Positions 35,845 through 44,157 of a stretch of DNA of 64,000 nucleotides are shown piece by piece. The stretch is from Streptomyces sp. WMMB303 (GTDB taxonomy: Bacteria; Actinomycetota; Actinomycetes; Streptomycetales; Streptomycetaceae). The stretch is taken from the NCBI RefSeq assembly GCF_029351045.1, contig NZ_JARKIN010000001.1, positions 186,001-250,000 of the forward strand. Direction: 5' to 3'. The stretch's first letter is position 1. Every line of letters starts with the position of its first letter. Both the position numbers and the translations under genes were made by a program. The notes below the pieces were generated by a model that was not told the origin of the DNA, did no database searches, and saw only the letters and a list, made by a program, of their open reading frames with translations.

Positions 35845-35990
35845 ACCCCGTGCCGGGCCTCGGAGACCAGCCGGGCACAGCTGATCTCCTCGGTCTCGTC
35901 GCGGAGCGCGACGGCGTCCGGACACCTCTCGGCGGCATCGAGCATCGCGCTCCATACGTCGCCGGGCGGTTCGCCCTGCGCGGGAACCAT
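35845..35990 (-). pseudogene. 5' stub of an adenylate-forming enzyme
   Basis: On the minus strand, ATG 35990 with GGAGG six bases upstream opens a reading with high third-position GC. It matches the first 50 residues of NRPS adenylation domains: DVWSAMLDAAERCPDAVAL, then RDETEEISCARLVSEARHG. After that the reading loses all family likeness and runs antisense into the end of the orphan gene. This looks like the leftover start of a deleted AMP-binding gene. The rest of the 518-bp gap (35750-36267) shows nothing else except the promoter region of the MFS gene. Confidence 0.45.
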
Positions 35991-36267
35991 TCCACACCTC
36001 CACGCCCGCGGAATTCCCGGGCTCGCTCCTTGTGAGATGCCCGCTCCGTCTCCGGGAAAAGCAGAGCGGAGAAGCAAGCGGAAAGACGTGAAATAGAGCT
36101 GGGAACACTCTGCTCCGTTTCCGGGCGCAGCGCGCCCGGTCCGGGAAACCTCCGGAGTTCACCGAGCCGAGGCAGCTCGGCGACCCGGCCCACTATCGCG
36201 GCGGCACCGAGCAGCGTGGTGTAAGAATTTTCGATCCGGACCCAGCACCGAAGGAGCGACCGGACAC

Positions 36268-37578
36268 ATGGCGAGCCGCCCGCGGCACTCCCTGCGCCAG
36301 GCATTACGGCATCTGGCTGTCCTACGGGAGCGGAATTTCCGCATCTTCTTCATTGGTTACACCACCTCGATGCTCGGCACCGCCATGGCGACGGTCGCGC
36401 TCGCGTTCGCCGTCCTGGAGGCCACCGGCTCGCTCTCCGACCTCAGCTTCGTGATGGCGGCGCGCATCGTGCCGCTCGTCGCCCTCCTGCTGGGCGGAGG
36501 AGTCCTCGGCGACCGGCTGCCCCGCCGCCTGATCATGCTGTGCTCCGACTGGCTGCGCGCATTGACCCAGGGTGCGTTGGCAGTACTGCTCCTGACCGGC
36601 TCGGTCCGGCTGTGGCAACTCCTCCTGCTGGCCGCGCTCGGCGGCGTCGGCGAAGCCTTCTTCAAGCCCTCCTTCGACGGACTGGTGCCGCACGTGGTCT
36701 CCCCCGCGCGGCTGCCGGACGCCAACACCATGATCGGCCTGGGCAACTCGGTGGCCGGCGTGGCGGGCCCCGCACTCGCGGGGGTACTGGTGACGCTGGC
36801 CTCCCCCGCCACGGTGCTGATGGTGGACGCCGGAACCTACGCCTTGTGCGCCCTGTTCCTGATGCGGCTGCACGTCCCTCCGTCGCGGGCGGCGGTCGTC
36901 GGCACCGGCGTGCTGCGCGAACTGCGCGACGGCTGGGGGGTGTTCACCGCGCACCGGTGGCTGTGGACGGTGACGCTGCAGTTCACCATGTTCAACTTCG
37001 TGGTCTGGGCGCCGTATCTGGTGCTCGGACCGGCCGCCGCGGACGAGAGTTACACCGGAGCCGGCTCGTGGGGCGCGATCGTGGCGGTCTACGGCCTCGG
37101 CTCCGTCCTCGGCGGGCTGCTCCTGCTCGGCCGGCGGCCCTCGCGACCACTACTGGTCACCACCCTGGTCACAGTGCTGTGGGCGGCCCCCTCCGCCGCG
37201 CTGACCGCCGGGGCGCCGCTCGGCGTGGTGTGCGCCGGTGCGCTGTGCGCGGGGGTGGCCAACTCGGTCTTCAACGCCTTGTGGATGACGACCATTCAGC
37301 AGTACGTGCCGCGTGAGGCGCTCTCCCGGGTGATGTCGTACGTGTCGTTCGGTGCCTACTCCATCGGCCCGCTCGGCCTTGCACTGGCCGGACCACTGGC
37401 GGAGCGTACGAGCATCTCGACAGTGCTGGCCGTCGGGGTCTGCTGGCAGGTGGCCGCCAATGCCTTCGTCCTCTCCCTGCCGTCCGTGCGCGGAGTGCGG
37501 CTGATCAGCGCGAAAGGTGGCGCACCGCCCGCAAAGCCCGCCCGGGAGCCCACACCCCAGGGCGGACCCCCGGCCTGA
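36268..37578 (+). CDS. MFS transporter (EntS/MFS_3-like)
   Basis: A 436-residue major-facilitator protein with 12 predicted helices. The family cue is the EntS-like first half (NFRIFFIGYTTSMLGTAMATVALAFAVLE, then GGGVLGDRLPRRLIML as motif A). The relatives export siderophores and other small products, or act as unspecific efflux pumps. Codon 13 (36304-36306) is TTA, so translation may depend on bldA. ATG 36268 lacks a strong ribosome site. Between it and the orphan gene lies the AMP-ligase stub, and just beyond its stop lies a collapsed dehydrogenase gene, which suggests a remnant biosynthetic locus. Confidence 0.85.
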   Translation: MASRPRHSLRQALRHLAVLRERNFRIFFIGYTTSMLGTAMATVALAFAVLEATGSLSDLSFVMAARIVPLVALLLGGGVLGDRLPRRLIMLCSDWLRALTQGALAVLLLTGSVRLWQLLLLAALGGVGEAFFKPSFDGLVPHVVSPARLPDANTMIGLGNSVAGVAGPALAGVLVTLASPATVLMVDAGTYALCALFLMRLHVPPSRAAVVGTGVLRELRDGWGVFTAHRWLWTVTLQFTMFNFVVWAPYLVLGPAAADESYTGAGSWGAIVAVYGLGSVLGGLLLLGRRPSRPLLVTTLVTVLWAAPSAALTAGAPLGVVCAGALCAGVANSVFNALWMTTIQQYVPREALSRVMSYVSFGAYSIGPLGLALAGPLAERTSISTVLAVGVCWQVAANAFVLSLPSVRGVRLISAKGGAPPAKPAREPTPQGGPPA

Positions 37579-37646
37579 CCGTGCGCTTCCGGGCGGCCGG
37601 ACGAAGTCCGCCTCCCCTCCCGCGGGGGGGGCGCGGTCGGAGGCTG

Positions 37647-37856
37647 GAGCAACTCCGTGCCGCCGTCGACGGCGAGCACCTGCCCGGTGATGTAGCGGGC
37701 GCCGGGAAGTTCTTCGGCCAGTTTCTCACCGGCCCCGGTCGAGCTGCTCGAATTGACGACGACACGCATCCCGCTTTCCGTCAGACGGCGGGCCACGGCA
37801 GCGCCGATCCCGGAGGAAGAGCCGGTGACCAAGGCGATTCGACGTTCCTTCTCCAT
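37647..37856 (-). pseudogene. Internally deleted short-chain dehydrogenase
   Basis: The first 54 residues are a perfect SDR N terminus (RRIALVTGSSSGIGAAVARR, then LTESGMRVVVNSSSSTGAGEKLAEELPGA). The reading then jumps directly to the last strand of the family, YITGQVLAVDGGTEL. About 180 residues, including the NNAG and YxxxK catalytic motifs, are missing in frame, so no enzyme activity is possible. The frame continues past the natural end into sequence antisense to the MFS gene. Start ATG 37856. It is a clean internal-deletion pseudogene. Confidence 0.75.
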
Positions 37857-38040
37857 CTGCTGCCAGTCTCCTCCGCCGCGCGCCGCATGGAATGTGCGCA
37901 GGACCCTGACAGGGCTCCGGGGAAAGGAAGGGTGGAATTCCGGCCCCCTCGGGAACGCGACGGGGGCCGCTGCGGGCGCGGGAGCCGTCTCAGGAGGTGC
38001 GGCCGATGGTGCCCGGCCGCAGCCCCCGAGGTGCGGGGGC

Positions 38041-38601
38041 TCACCGGGAAGAGAACGGCTGCGCCCAGGGCTCGTCCTCCAGCAGCAGTCCGTTGGCCAG
38101 GCAGCTGATGGTCCGGTACCAGCCGATCAGCACGAGGAGCTCCAGCAGTTGCACGTCCTCGTAGTGGGCCCGCAGCGCGGTCCAGGCGGGCTCGGTCAGC
38201 CGTGCCGTCTCGTGCAGTTCGTCGACGGCGTCCAACAGCGCCGCCTGCCGGGGTGTGAAGACCGGATCGGCCGCCGCGCCGGGGTCGACGGTGGCACGCA
38301 ACTGCTCGGGGCCGAGTCCGGCCTGCCGGGCGAGGGTTGCGGCGTGCACACCCCACTCGTAACCGCAATCCGCACGTGCCGTCACCCGCGCGATGACGAG
38401 CTCGCGGTCGACGGCGGGCAGGGAGCCGTGGCCGAGCAGACCGGCGCCCAGCGCGAACATCCGGGAGGCGAGCGCGGGGTTGCGGTGCAGCACCCGGAAG
38501 AGCACGAGGGGCTCGTGCGGCACTCCCGGGGGCATCCAGCGATCCAGTGCCCCGGCGACGTCGGCGGGGTACGGAGGAGTGAGCGGTTCGATACGCGGCA
38601 C
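38041..38601 (-). CDS. AhpD/carboxymuconolactone-decarboxylase-like protein
   Basis: A 186-residue protein of the CMD/AhpD fold. The core helix pair reads LVIARVTARADCGYEWGVHAATLARQAGL, with the EW..H signature of the family. The second CxxC cysteine of AhpD is absent, so a thiol-peroxidase role is uncertain; many such proteins are of unknown function. Start is GTG 38601 behind AGGGAGG. It is divergent from an HxlR regulator, with a 44-bp inverted-repeat region between the two, and is the likely target of that regulator. Confidence 0.82.
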   Translation of the reverse strand: MPRIEPLTPPYPADVAGALDRWMPPGVPHEPLVLFRVLHRNPALASRMFALGAGLLGHGSLPAVDRELVIARVTARADCGYEWGVHAATLARQAGLGPEQLRATVDPGAAADPVFTPRQAALLDAVDELHETARLTEPAWTALRAHYEDVQLLELLVLIGWYRTISCLANGLLLEDEPWAQPFSSR

Positions 38602-38611
38602 AGCGCCTCCC

Positions 38612-38655
38612 TGCTTCGATTTTCGAACCACTATGCTGCTTCGAAAGGCGAAGCA
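38612..38655. promoter_or_regulatory. Nested inverted repeat, HxlR operator candidate
   Basis: Two nested perfect arms, TGCTTCG (38612-38618) with CGAAGCA (38649-38655) and TTTCGAA (38621-38627) with TTCGAAA (38640-38646), are centred on a 12-base core. The 44-bp element fills most of the gap between the divergent AhpD-like and hxlR-type starts and overlaps both promoters. Confidence 0.72.
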
Positions 38656-38674
38656 CAAGAGAAGGGAGCCAGGA

Positions 38675-39016
38675 GTGGACATCGGAGCCGCAGCACCCCG
38701 GCCCGGCACACCGGTCCGCGGATCCGCATCGGGCCGCCCGATCATGGCAGCCCTCGACCTGCTCGGACGCCGCTGGACCATGCGCATCGTCTGGGAACTC
38801 AGCCAGGGCCCGGCCGGCTTCCGGGAGCTCCAGCGCCGGTGCGAGCGGATGTCCTCCAGCGTGCTGAGCACCCGGCTGGAGGAGCTGGCCCGGGCCCGGC
38901 TGCTCACCCTGCGGGACGACGGCTACCACTTGACGCCGCTCGGCGAGGAACTCGTCGACGCCCTCAGCCCGCTCGGCGACTGGAGCCGCCGGTGGGCGGC
39001 GGCAGCCGACGCCTGA
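38675..39016 (+). CDS. HxlR-family transcriptional regulator
   Basis: A 113-residue winged-helix regulator of the HxlR family: ALDLLGRRWTMRIVWELSQGPAGFRELQRRCERMSSSVLSTRLEELARARLL with the closing GYHLTPLGEELVDAL. Start is GTG 38675 with GAAGGGAG. HxlR proteins respond to electrophiles or quinones. It faces the AhpD-like gene and most likely controls it through the nested inverted repeat. Confidence 0.9.
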   Translation: MDIGAAAPRPGTPVRGSASGRPIMAALDLLGRRWTMRIVWELSQGPAGFRELQRRCERMSSSVLSTRLEELARARLLTLRDDGYHLTPLGEELVDALSPLGDWSRRWAAAADA

Positions 39017-39144
39017 GGCCGCGCCCCGCACGGCCGATGAGGCCACGGTCGGTCGCCCTGGCCCGGCAGCCGGCACCGCCGCGGAGCCGCCCGCGGCACA
39101 GCTCCCGGGGCGGTGACGGCGGCGGGGGCGCCGGTACCGCGCGC

Positions 39145-39765
39145 TCAGACCGCCGGCGACCAGTCGGGGCGGCGCCCCAGGTAGCGGAGCAGTTCGCCGC
39201 TCGGCCCCTCGGCGGCCGAGGCGCCCGCCGGGTCGGTGCCGGGCTCCAGCGCCGGTGCGTAGGCGCCGAAGTTCCGGAGCGGTTCGACGATCTGCCGGGC
39301 GGTCGGCAGCACGGCCGCGGCCAGGTCCGCGGTCAGCGGCGAGGGCCGCCCGAGCGCGACCGCGATGTCCCAGGCGTGCACGGCGGCGTCGAGTGCGCAG
39401 GCTCCCCGGCCGAGCTCCGGGGTCATCGTGTTGGGCGGCACCGGCACCCGCACCTCCTCGGCGGCGGCGGGCACCTCCGCCCAGGCGGCGGCCGCCGCGG
39501 TGAGCGCCGGCTCCAGCAGCACCCCGGGCTCGTCGCCGAGCTCGCCCGAGGGGGCGAAGGGGTCCTCGGCCGGGCCGGGGCCTCCGGTCAGGAAGGCGGC
39601 GAAGGCGAGCTGGTCGCCCACCGCGTGCTGCAGGACCTGTGCGACGTCCCACTTCCCGCAGGGTGTCGGCAGCCGCAGGTCCGCCGGGCCGGCCCCGCGC
39701 ACCGCCGCGCGCAGCGCCTGGTGCGCCTGCTCCAGTACGAGTCGTCCGGTCACGGTCTTCTCCAT
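39145..39765 (-). CDS. TIGR03086 / maleylpyruvate-isomerase-like protein
   Basis: A 206-residue protein of the DinB-like, mycothiol-dependent maleylpyruvate isomerase superfamily (TIGR03086 type). The family signature PTPCGKWDVAQVLQHAVGD is present, with the metal His in the LQH helix and a further His in AAVHAWDIAVALGRP. Such proteins bind a metal by three His and may transfer mycothiol. Start ATG 39765 was preferred; a GTG five codons upstream is possible and neither has a strong ribosome site. It lies 48 bp downstream of the epoxide hydrolase gene on the same strand, probably co-transcribed. Confidence 0.8.
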   Translation of the reverse strand: MEKTVTGRLVLEQAHQALRAAVRGAGPADLRLPTPCGKWDVAQVLQHAVGDQLAFAAFLTGGPGPAEDPFAPSGELGDEPGVLLEPALTAAAAAWAEVPAAAEEVRVPVPPNTMTPELGRGACALDAAVHAWDIAVALGRPSPLTADLAAAVLPTARQIVEPLRNFGAYAPALEPGTDPAGASAAEGPSGELLRYLGRRPDWSPAV

Positions 39766-39813
39766 CCGTTCGAGGTTCACAGGCTGTTCGAGGTCACAGG
39801 TTGTCCGGGCTGT

Positions 39814-40911
39814 TCACAGGCTCTCGAAGAACGCCACGAGGTCGTCGGCCAGCGTCCCGGGGGCGACGTGGTGCAGGTAGTGGGTGGGCTCCGGATGCAC
39901 CGTCCAGAATCGGATGTCGCCGTGGTCGCGCTCGGCGAACCGGCGGATTCCGTAGAAGTCGCCCACGGATCCGGACAGCCCGAGCGGCACCGTCGTCCGG
40001 CCGTCCGGCCGGGGCGCCTTGGCGTTCTCGTGGTACAGCCGGAGCGCGGATCCCGCGGTCCGGGTGAACCAGTGGATCGCGGCGGTGGTCAGCACGAAGT
40101 CGTCGTCGAGTTCCTCGCCCAGCAACTGGTCCAGCCAGCCCAGCAGTCCCGCCGGCGAGTCCAGCAACGCGTGCGCGAGGGTCTGCGGCTGCTGCGCGTG
40201 CACCTGGTTGAAGGCCGACTTGTGCTCCATGAACCAGTTCAGGTTCTCGAGCGCCTGCCGCTCCTCGTCGGTCAGTCCGGCCAGTTCGGCCGGATCACCC
40301 GAGGGGAAGGAGAAGACCTGGGTGACGTGGGTGCCCACGACGCGCTCCGGAGCGGCCCTGCCCACCTCGACGGAGATCATCGACCCCGCGTCGTTGCCCG
40401 CCGCGCCGTACCGTCCGTAGCCGAGTCGCCGCATCAGGGTGTCCCAGGCACGGACGATCCGCCGGTTGTCCCAGCCCTGCTCGGTGGTCGGGCCCGAGAA
40501 GCCGAAGCCGGGGATCGACGGGATCACCAGGTGGAAGCCGCTCGCGGTGAGAGGGGCGACGATGTTCTCGAACTCCACGACCGAGCCGGGCCACCCGTGG
40601 GTCAGCAGCAGCGGCAGCGCGTCGGCGTGTTCGGAGCGGACGTGCAGGAAGTGCACCCGCTGCCCGTCGATCCGGGTGGTGTACTGCGGGTGGCGGTTGA
40701 GCCGCTCCTCCTGGGCCCGCCAGTCGTAGCCGTGCCGCCAGTACTCCACCAGGTGCCGGACCCGGTCGGTCGTCACACCGTGGTCCGGGCCGGGGGCCGG
40801 ATCGGCGAACCTGGTCGCCGCGAGCCGGGCGGCGAGAGCGTCCGTCTCACTTCTGGGGATCTCGATCCGGAACCGCCGTATCGCCGCGTCCTCGCGGGTG
40901 TCCTCGCTCAT
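39814..40911 (-). CDS. Epoxide hydrolase (alpha/beta hydrolase with EHN domain)
   Basis: A 365-residue microsomal-type epoxide hydrolase. The N-terminal EHN domain (FRIEIPRSETDALAARLAATR) precedes the alpha/beta hydrolase core. The oxyanion motif is HGWPGS, and the nucleophile Asp lies in AAGNDAGSMI. The C-terminal His region reads HYLHHVAPGTLADDLVAFF. It opens epoxides by trans addition of water. Start is ATG 40911; ATG codons three and four codons upstream are alternatives. The adjacent upstream gene is a frameshifted LysR regulator, so its control may be lost. Confidence 0.88.
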   Translation of the reverse strand: MSEDTREDAAIRRFRIEIPRSETDALAARLAATRFADPAPGPDHGVTTDRVRHLVEYWRHGYDWRAQEERLNRHPQYTTRIDGQRVHFLHVRSEHADALPLLLTHGWPGSVVEFENIVAPLTASGFHLVIPSIPGFGFSGPTTEQGWDNRRIVRAWDTLMRRLGYGRYGAAGNDAGSMISVEVGRAAPERVVGTHVTQVFSFPSGDPAELAGLTDEERQALENLNWFMEHKSAFNQVHAQQPQTLAHALLDSPAGLLGWLDQLLGEELDDDFVLTTAAIHWFTRTAGSALRLYHENAKAPRPDGRTTVPLGLSGSVGDFYGIRRFAERDHGDIRFWTVHPEPTHYLHHVAPGTLADDLVAFFESL

Positions 40912-40986
40912 GCAATCCATCATTCCGCCCGCTCCGACCTGGAACAACGCCCGATCGCAGCACGACCGTGATGCCAGACGAAACGA

Positions 40987-41923
40987 TCACCGGGACGCGG
41001 CTGCGGGTCCGTCGGCGAGCCAGCCGCCCGCCCGGGCGAACGCGGCGGCCTCGTCGACGAACGACTGGCCGAGCGCGTGCCGCGTCGCGGCGGCCCACAC
41101 CGGGCGGATCGGCATCGACGGCAGCCCCAGCAGCGGCAGCACGACCACGCCGGGGCGGTGGTAGGCGTCGAGCAGCGAGCTGAACGTCAGGTGGACGAGA
41201 CGCTGTTCGGCGACCAGCGGCAGCACGTCCTCGATATTACGCGAATCGGGCCGCCGGAACGAGAGCTTCCGGCCTCCGGGGGTGATGGCGGGGGCCCAGG
41301 CGTCCCCGTACCACTTCGGCAGGCTGGGGTAGATCAGTTCGTGCTCGGCCAGGTCCTCCACGTGCACCGTCGCGCCCCCGGCGAGCGGGTGGTCGACGGA
41401 CATCATCACCGTACGCGGCGTGCGCTGCAGCACCGGCCCGACGACCAGTTCGGGGAGCGGCGCCGATTCCACCCGCATCCAGGTCACGAACACGTCGACG
41501 GGCCAGCGCCCCTCCGCCCCGATCCAGTCGAACAGGTCCACTGTCGGGTGGGCCGACTGCACGATCCGGGCAGCCGGGAATCTGCCCTCGAACGCCTCGA
41601 CGAGCGCCGGGGGCACCTTCTCCGGAAGGGTGGTGGAGAAGCCCCTTGCCGCCCTGCCCGGCGGCTTCCCGCACCTCGGCGACCGCCCGCTCGATCCGGA
41701 TGTACGCCGCCCGCAGCTCGGCGAACAGGTGCTCACCCGAGGGGGTCAGCCGCACTCGCCTGCTCGTCCGCTCGAAGAGTGGGGTCCCCGCCCGGCGCTC
41801 CACGGTACGGACCAGGGTGCTCACCCGCGAGGTCGAGAGCGTCAGCCGCTCCGCCGCCCGGCCGAAGTGCAGTTCCTCGGCCACCGCCAGGAACGCCTCG
41901 ATCTCCCGCATCTCCAGACCCAT
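40987..41923 (-). pseudogene. Frameshifted LysR-type regulator
   Basis: The first 94 residues (from ATG 41923) are a good LysR helix-turn-helix domain (MREIEAFLAVAEELHFGRAAERLTL, then VERRAGTPLFERTSR). At about 41641-41650 the family likeness switches to another frame, continuing FSTTLPEKVPPALVEAFEGRFPAARIVQS through a complete effector domain to the stop at 40987. A few residues normally found at the junction (the xLRIG strand) are missing, so a small deletion rather than a simple base error is plausible. As written, no full-length regulator is made. The neighbour is an epoxide hydrolase gene. Confidence 0.8.
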
Positions 41924-42135
41924 ATCACCAACGCCCCCCCGAATCGCCGCACGTACGAACCGGCATGCTCATCCGGTATCCAGGAACGCGGATGCGATTG
42001 CGGGGTTCGCCGACGACCGGCACGTACCGGCACCTGGAGCGGGCGGATCCACGGATACCCGAAGCGGGCCCCTCCGGCCCTCCGGCCGACGCGCGCCGTC
42101 CCGGTGCCGCGCGGACGGCGCACCCGCACCGCCCG

Positions 42136-42633
42136 TCAGGCGGCGGCCCGCGGACCGGACCCCGTGAGCAGACGGTGGTGCAGGGCCCGTACCTCGTCGA
42201 GGAGTTCGGGCACCGGTCCTTCCACGACGGCGTCCGGCACCACCTGGGTGACCGGCAGGGGGGCGACCGGTGCGGCGGGGACGCCCCATGCGGCGAGCCA
42301 GTCGGCCAGTTGTGCGCCGGAGGCCACATACACGATCCGCCCGAGGCCCACCCAGCCGTGGGCGGCGGCGCACATGGCGCAGTGCTCGCCCGAGGTGTAG
42401 ACGGTGGCCGCGGCCCGCTCCTCGGGGGTCAGGTGCTCCGCGGCCCAGCGGGCGAGGGCGAACTCGGGGTGCTGGGTGCGGTCGCCGCCGGCCACCTGGT
42501 TGCGGCCCTCGCCCAGCACGACGCCGTCTCCCCCGACCAGTACGGAGCCGAAGGGCTCGTCGCCCGCTTCCAGTGACTCCGCCGCCAGGTCCACGCAGCG
42601 CCGCAGGTGCCGAAGGTCGATGTCGTTCGTCAC
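42136..42633 (-). CDS. Cytidine/deoxycytidylate-deaminase-fold protein
   Basis: A 165-residue zinc deaminase of the tRNA-adenosine/guanine deaminase branch. The catalytic motif is HPEFA (HxE), and the Zn cysteines lie in SGEHCAMCAAA (CxxC). The C-terminal part AWGVPAAPVAPLPVTQVV is family-variable. It probably deaminates a free base or nucleoside. Start ATG 42633. An NCS1 purine/cytosine permease gene lies 1.5 kb away on the other strand, which would fit a base-salvage use. Confidence 0.85.
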   Translation of the reverse strand: MTNDIDLRHLRRCVDLAAESLEAGDEPFGSVLVGGDGVVLGEGRNQVAGGDRTQHPEFALARWAAEHLTPEERAAATVYTSGEHCAMCAAAHGWVGLGRIVYVASGAQLADWLAAWGVPAAPVAPLPVTQVVPDAVVEGPVPELLDEVRALHHRLLTGSGPRAAA

Positions 42634-42715
42634 GCGGCCACCTTAGCGAGCGTTCGGGCCCGCCGGGCTCGGCGGGAGCATGCCCGGGTGCGGCCGCGCT
42701 CGCGGGGCGCGGAGT

Positions 42716-43189
42716 CTACGGCGTCCCGGTCAGGCGCCGCCGGGTGCGTGCGGGAGCAGAGGGGGGCAGGCCGTCGATGATCTGGGCGAGCGAGGTCGCG
42801 GCCAGACTGCGCCGCCAGGCCTCGTGGGCTTCGGCCATCTTCTCGGCGAGCACGCAGGGGCTCCGGCACTCCTCGTCGGGCAGCGCTCCGCGCCCCTGCC
42901 GGCGGATCTCACGGCACTCGTACGGCGCGGAGGGACCGTCGACGGCCTCGACGATGTGCAGGAGTGTGATTTCGGAAGCGGGCCGGGCCAGCCGGAACCC
43001 GCCGCGCGGGCCCGTCGTCGCCGCCAGCACACCGGCCCTGACCAGCGCTTGGAGTTGCTTGGCAAGGGAGGCCGCCGGCAGGTCGAAGTACTGGGCGAGG
43101 TGTGCCGCCGACGCGGTGGTCCCGGCCTCGAGCTGCGCCAGTGACGTGGCGCAGTGCAACAGCCATTCCGTACTCACAGGCAGCTTCAT
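42716..43189 (-). CDS. Rrf2-family regulator
   Basis: A 157-residue Rrf2 winged-helix regulator: VSTEWLLHCATSLAQL, then the recognition helix AQYFDLPAASLAKQLQALVRAGVL with the wing GPRGGFRLAR. Cysteines at ECREIRR and EECRSPC give three possible Fe-S or redox ligands, as in IscR/NsrR. Start ATG 43189; an ATG four codons upstream is less likely. It is divergent from an NmrA-like gene, with a palindrome overlapping its leader. Confidence 0.85.
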   Translation of the reverse strand: MKLPVSTEWLLHCATSLAQLEAGTTASAAHLAQYFDLPAASLAKQLQALVRAGVLAATTGPRGGFRLARPASEITLLHIVEAVDGPSAPYECREIRRQGRGALPDEECRSPCVLAEKMAEAHEAWRRSLAATSLAQIIDGLPPSAPARTRRRLTGTP

Positions 43190-43199
43190 GATCCCGAGC

Positions 43200-43212
43200 A
43201 TATCTCAGATAT
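43200..43212. promoter_or_regulatory. Palindrome between Rrf2 gene and NmrA-like gene
   Basis: ATATCTCAGATAT is a perfect 6-bp inverted repeat around one base, AT-rich against the background, 11 bp upstream of the Rrf2 start and 63 bp upstream of the divergent gene. It is a plausible Rrf2 operator. Confidence 0.55.
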
Positions 43213-43274
43213 TGCGGAACTATTTAGTCCTGGATAAGGTCCGCGGCAGCACACGAGACAGAGGAGAGTTCGCC

Positions 43275-44027
43275 ATGCGGACCATGCGCATCGCCGTCGC
43301 CGGAGCGACGGGGAACATCGGAGCCCTCACGGTCACCGCTCTGGAGAAGGCCGGGCACCACGTGGTGCGCATCAGCCGCTCTCTCGGCGTGGACCTGCTC
43401 TCCGGCGACGGCCTCGACGACGCCCTCACCGGCGTCGAGGCCGTCGTGGACACCACGAACTGCACGGCCACCGACCGGGATGAAGCCGTCGCCTACCTCG
43501 GGACCACCACCAGGAACCTGCTCGCAGCCGGGGAACGGGCCGGCATCCGCCACCACGTGCTGCTCTCGATCGCCGGCGTCGACCGCGTCGAGGGCAACGC
43601 GCACTACGCCGGCAAACGCGAGCAGGAGCGCCTCGTGGCCGAGGGCCCGGTTCCGTGGACGATCGTTCCGGCCACCCAGTTCCACGACTTCGCCGCGATG
43701 GTGACGAGCTGGACCGAGCAGGACGGCACCGCCGCCATCGCACCCCTGCTCGTCCAGCCGATCGCACCCGGAGACGTGGCCGGCATCCTCGCCGAAATCG
43801 CCACGGGTGCGCCGCAGGGGCGCTACCGCGAGGTCGCGGGGCCAGAGCCGCAGGACCTGGTGGACATGGCCCGGCGCACGAACGACGCACGCGGCCACAC
43901 GGTCACGCTGGTACCGACGTGGGCGTCGCTGTTCGGCCCGGCGATGGCCGGCGAGGTCCTCCTGCCCCGTGCGGATGCCCGCATCGCGCCGACCACCTTC
44001 GACGAATGGCTCGCAGCGCAGCGGTAG
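43275..44027 (+). CDS. NAD(P)H-binding NmrA-like protein
   Basis: A 250-residue atypical short-chain dehydrogenase of the NmrA/SDR_a5 type. The dinucleotide motif is GATGNIG (residues 10-16). There is no YxxxK in the usual place, and the segment PWTIVPATQFHDF with the C-terminal FDEWLA is typical of NAD(P)H-sensing or quinone-reductase-like proteins. Start ATG 43275 has GAGGAG. It faces the Rrf2 regulator and is likely its target, possibly as a redox or quinone stress protein. A long upstream open frame in the same phase is antisense to two genes and was ignored. Confidence 0.82.
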   Translation: MRTMRIAVAGATGNIGALTVTALEKAGHHVVRISRSLGVDLLSGDGLDDALTGVEAVVDTTNCTATDRDEAVAYLGTTTRNLLAAGERAGIRHHVLLSIAGVDRVEGNAHYAGKREQERLVAEGPVPWTIVPATQFHDFAAMVTSWTEQDGTAAIAPLLVQPIAPGDVAGILAEIATGAPQGRYREVAGPEPQDLVDMARRTNDARGHTVTLVPTWASLFGPAMAGEVLLPRADARIAPTTFDEWLAAQR

Positions 44028-44157
44028 CCGTCCCGCAGGATTCCCGCTGATGTATTGACGGCCATTCACTCGACCCCCAGCATGAATACACCCATGCAGA
44101 ACCGGCCGGGCTACTACAGGAAGAGCCGTCCGGACCGGCGGAGGAAAGGTGCGGCGG

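Noticed and set aside
34406..36304. 632-codon minus-strand frame over the orphan gene
   Set aside because: No family features outside the short AMP-ligase-like start; the plus-strand frame has a better ribosome site and codon pattern.
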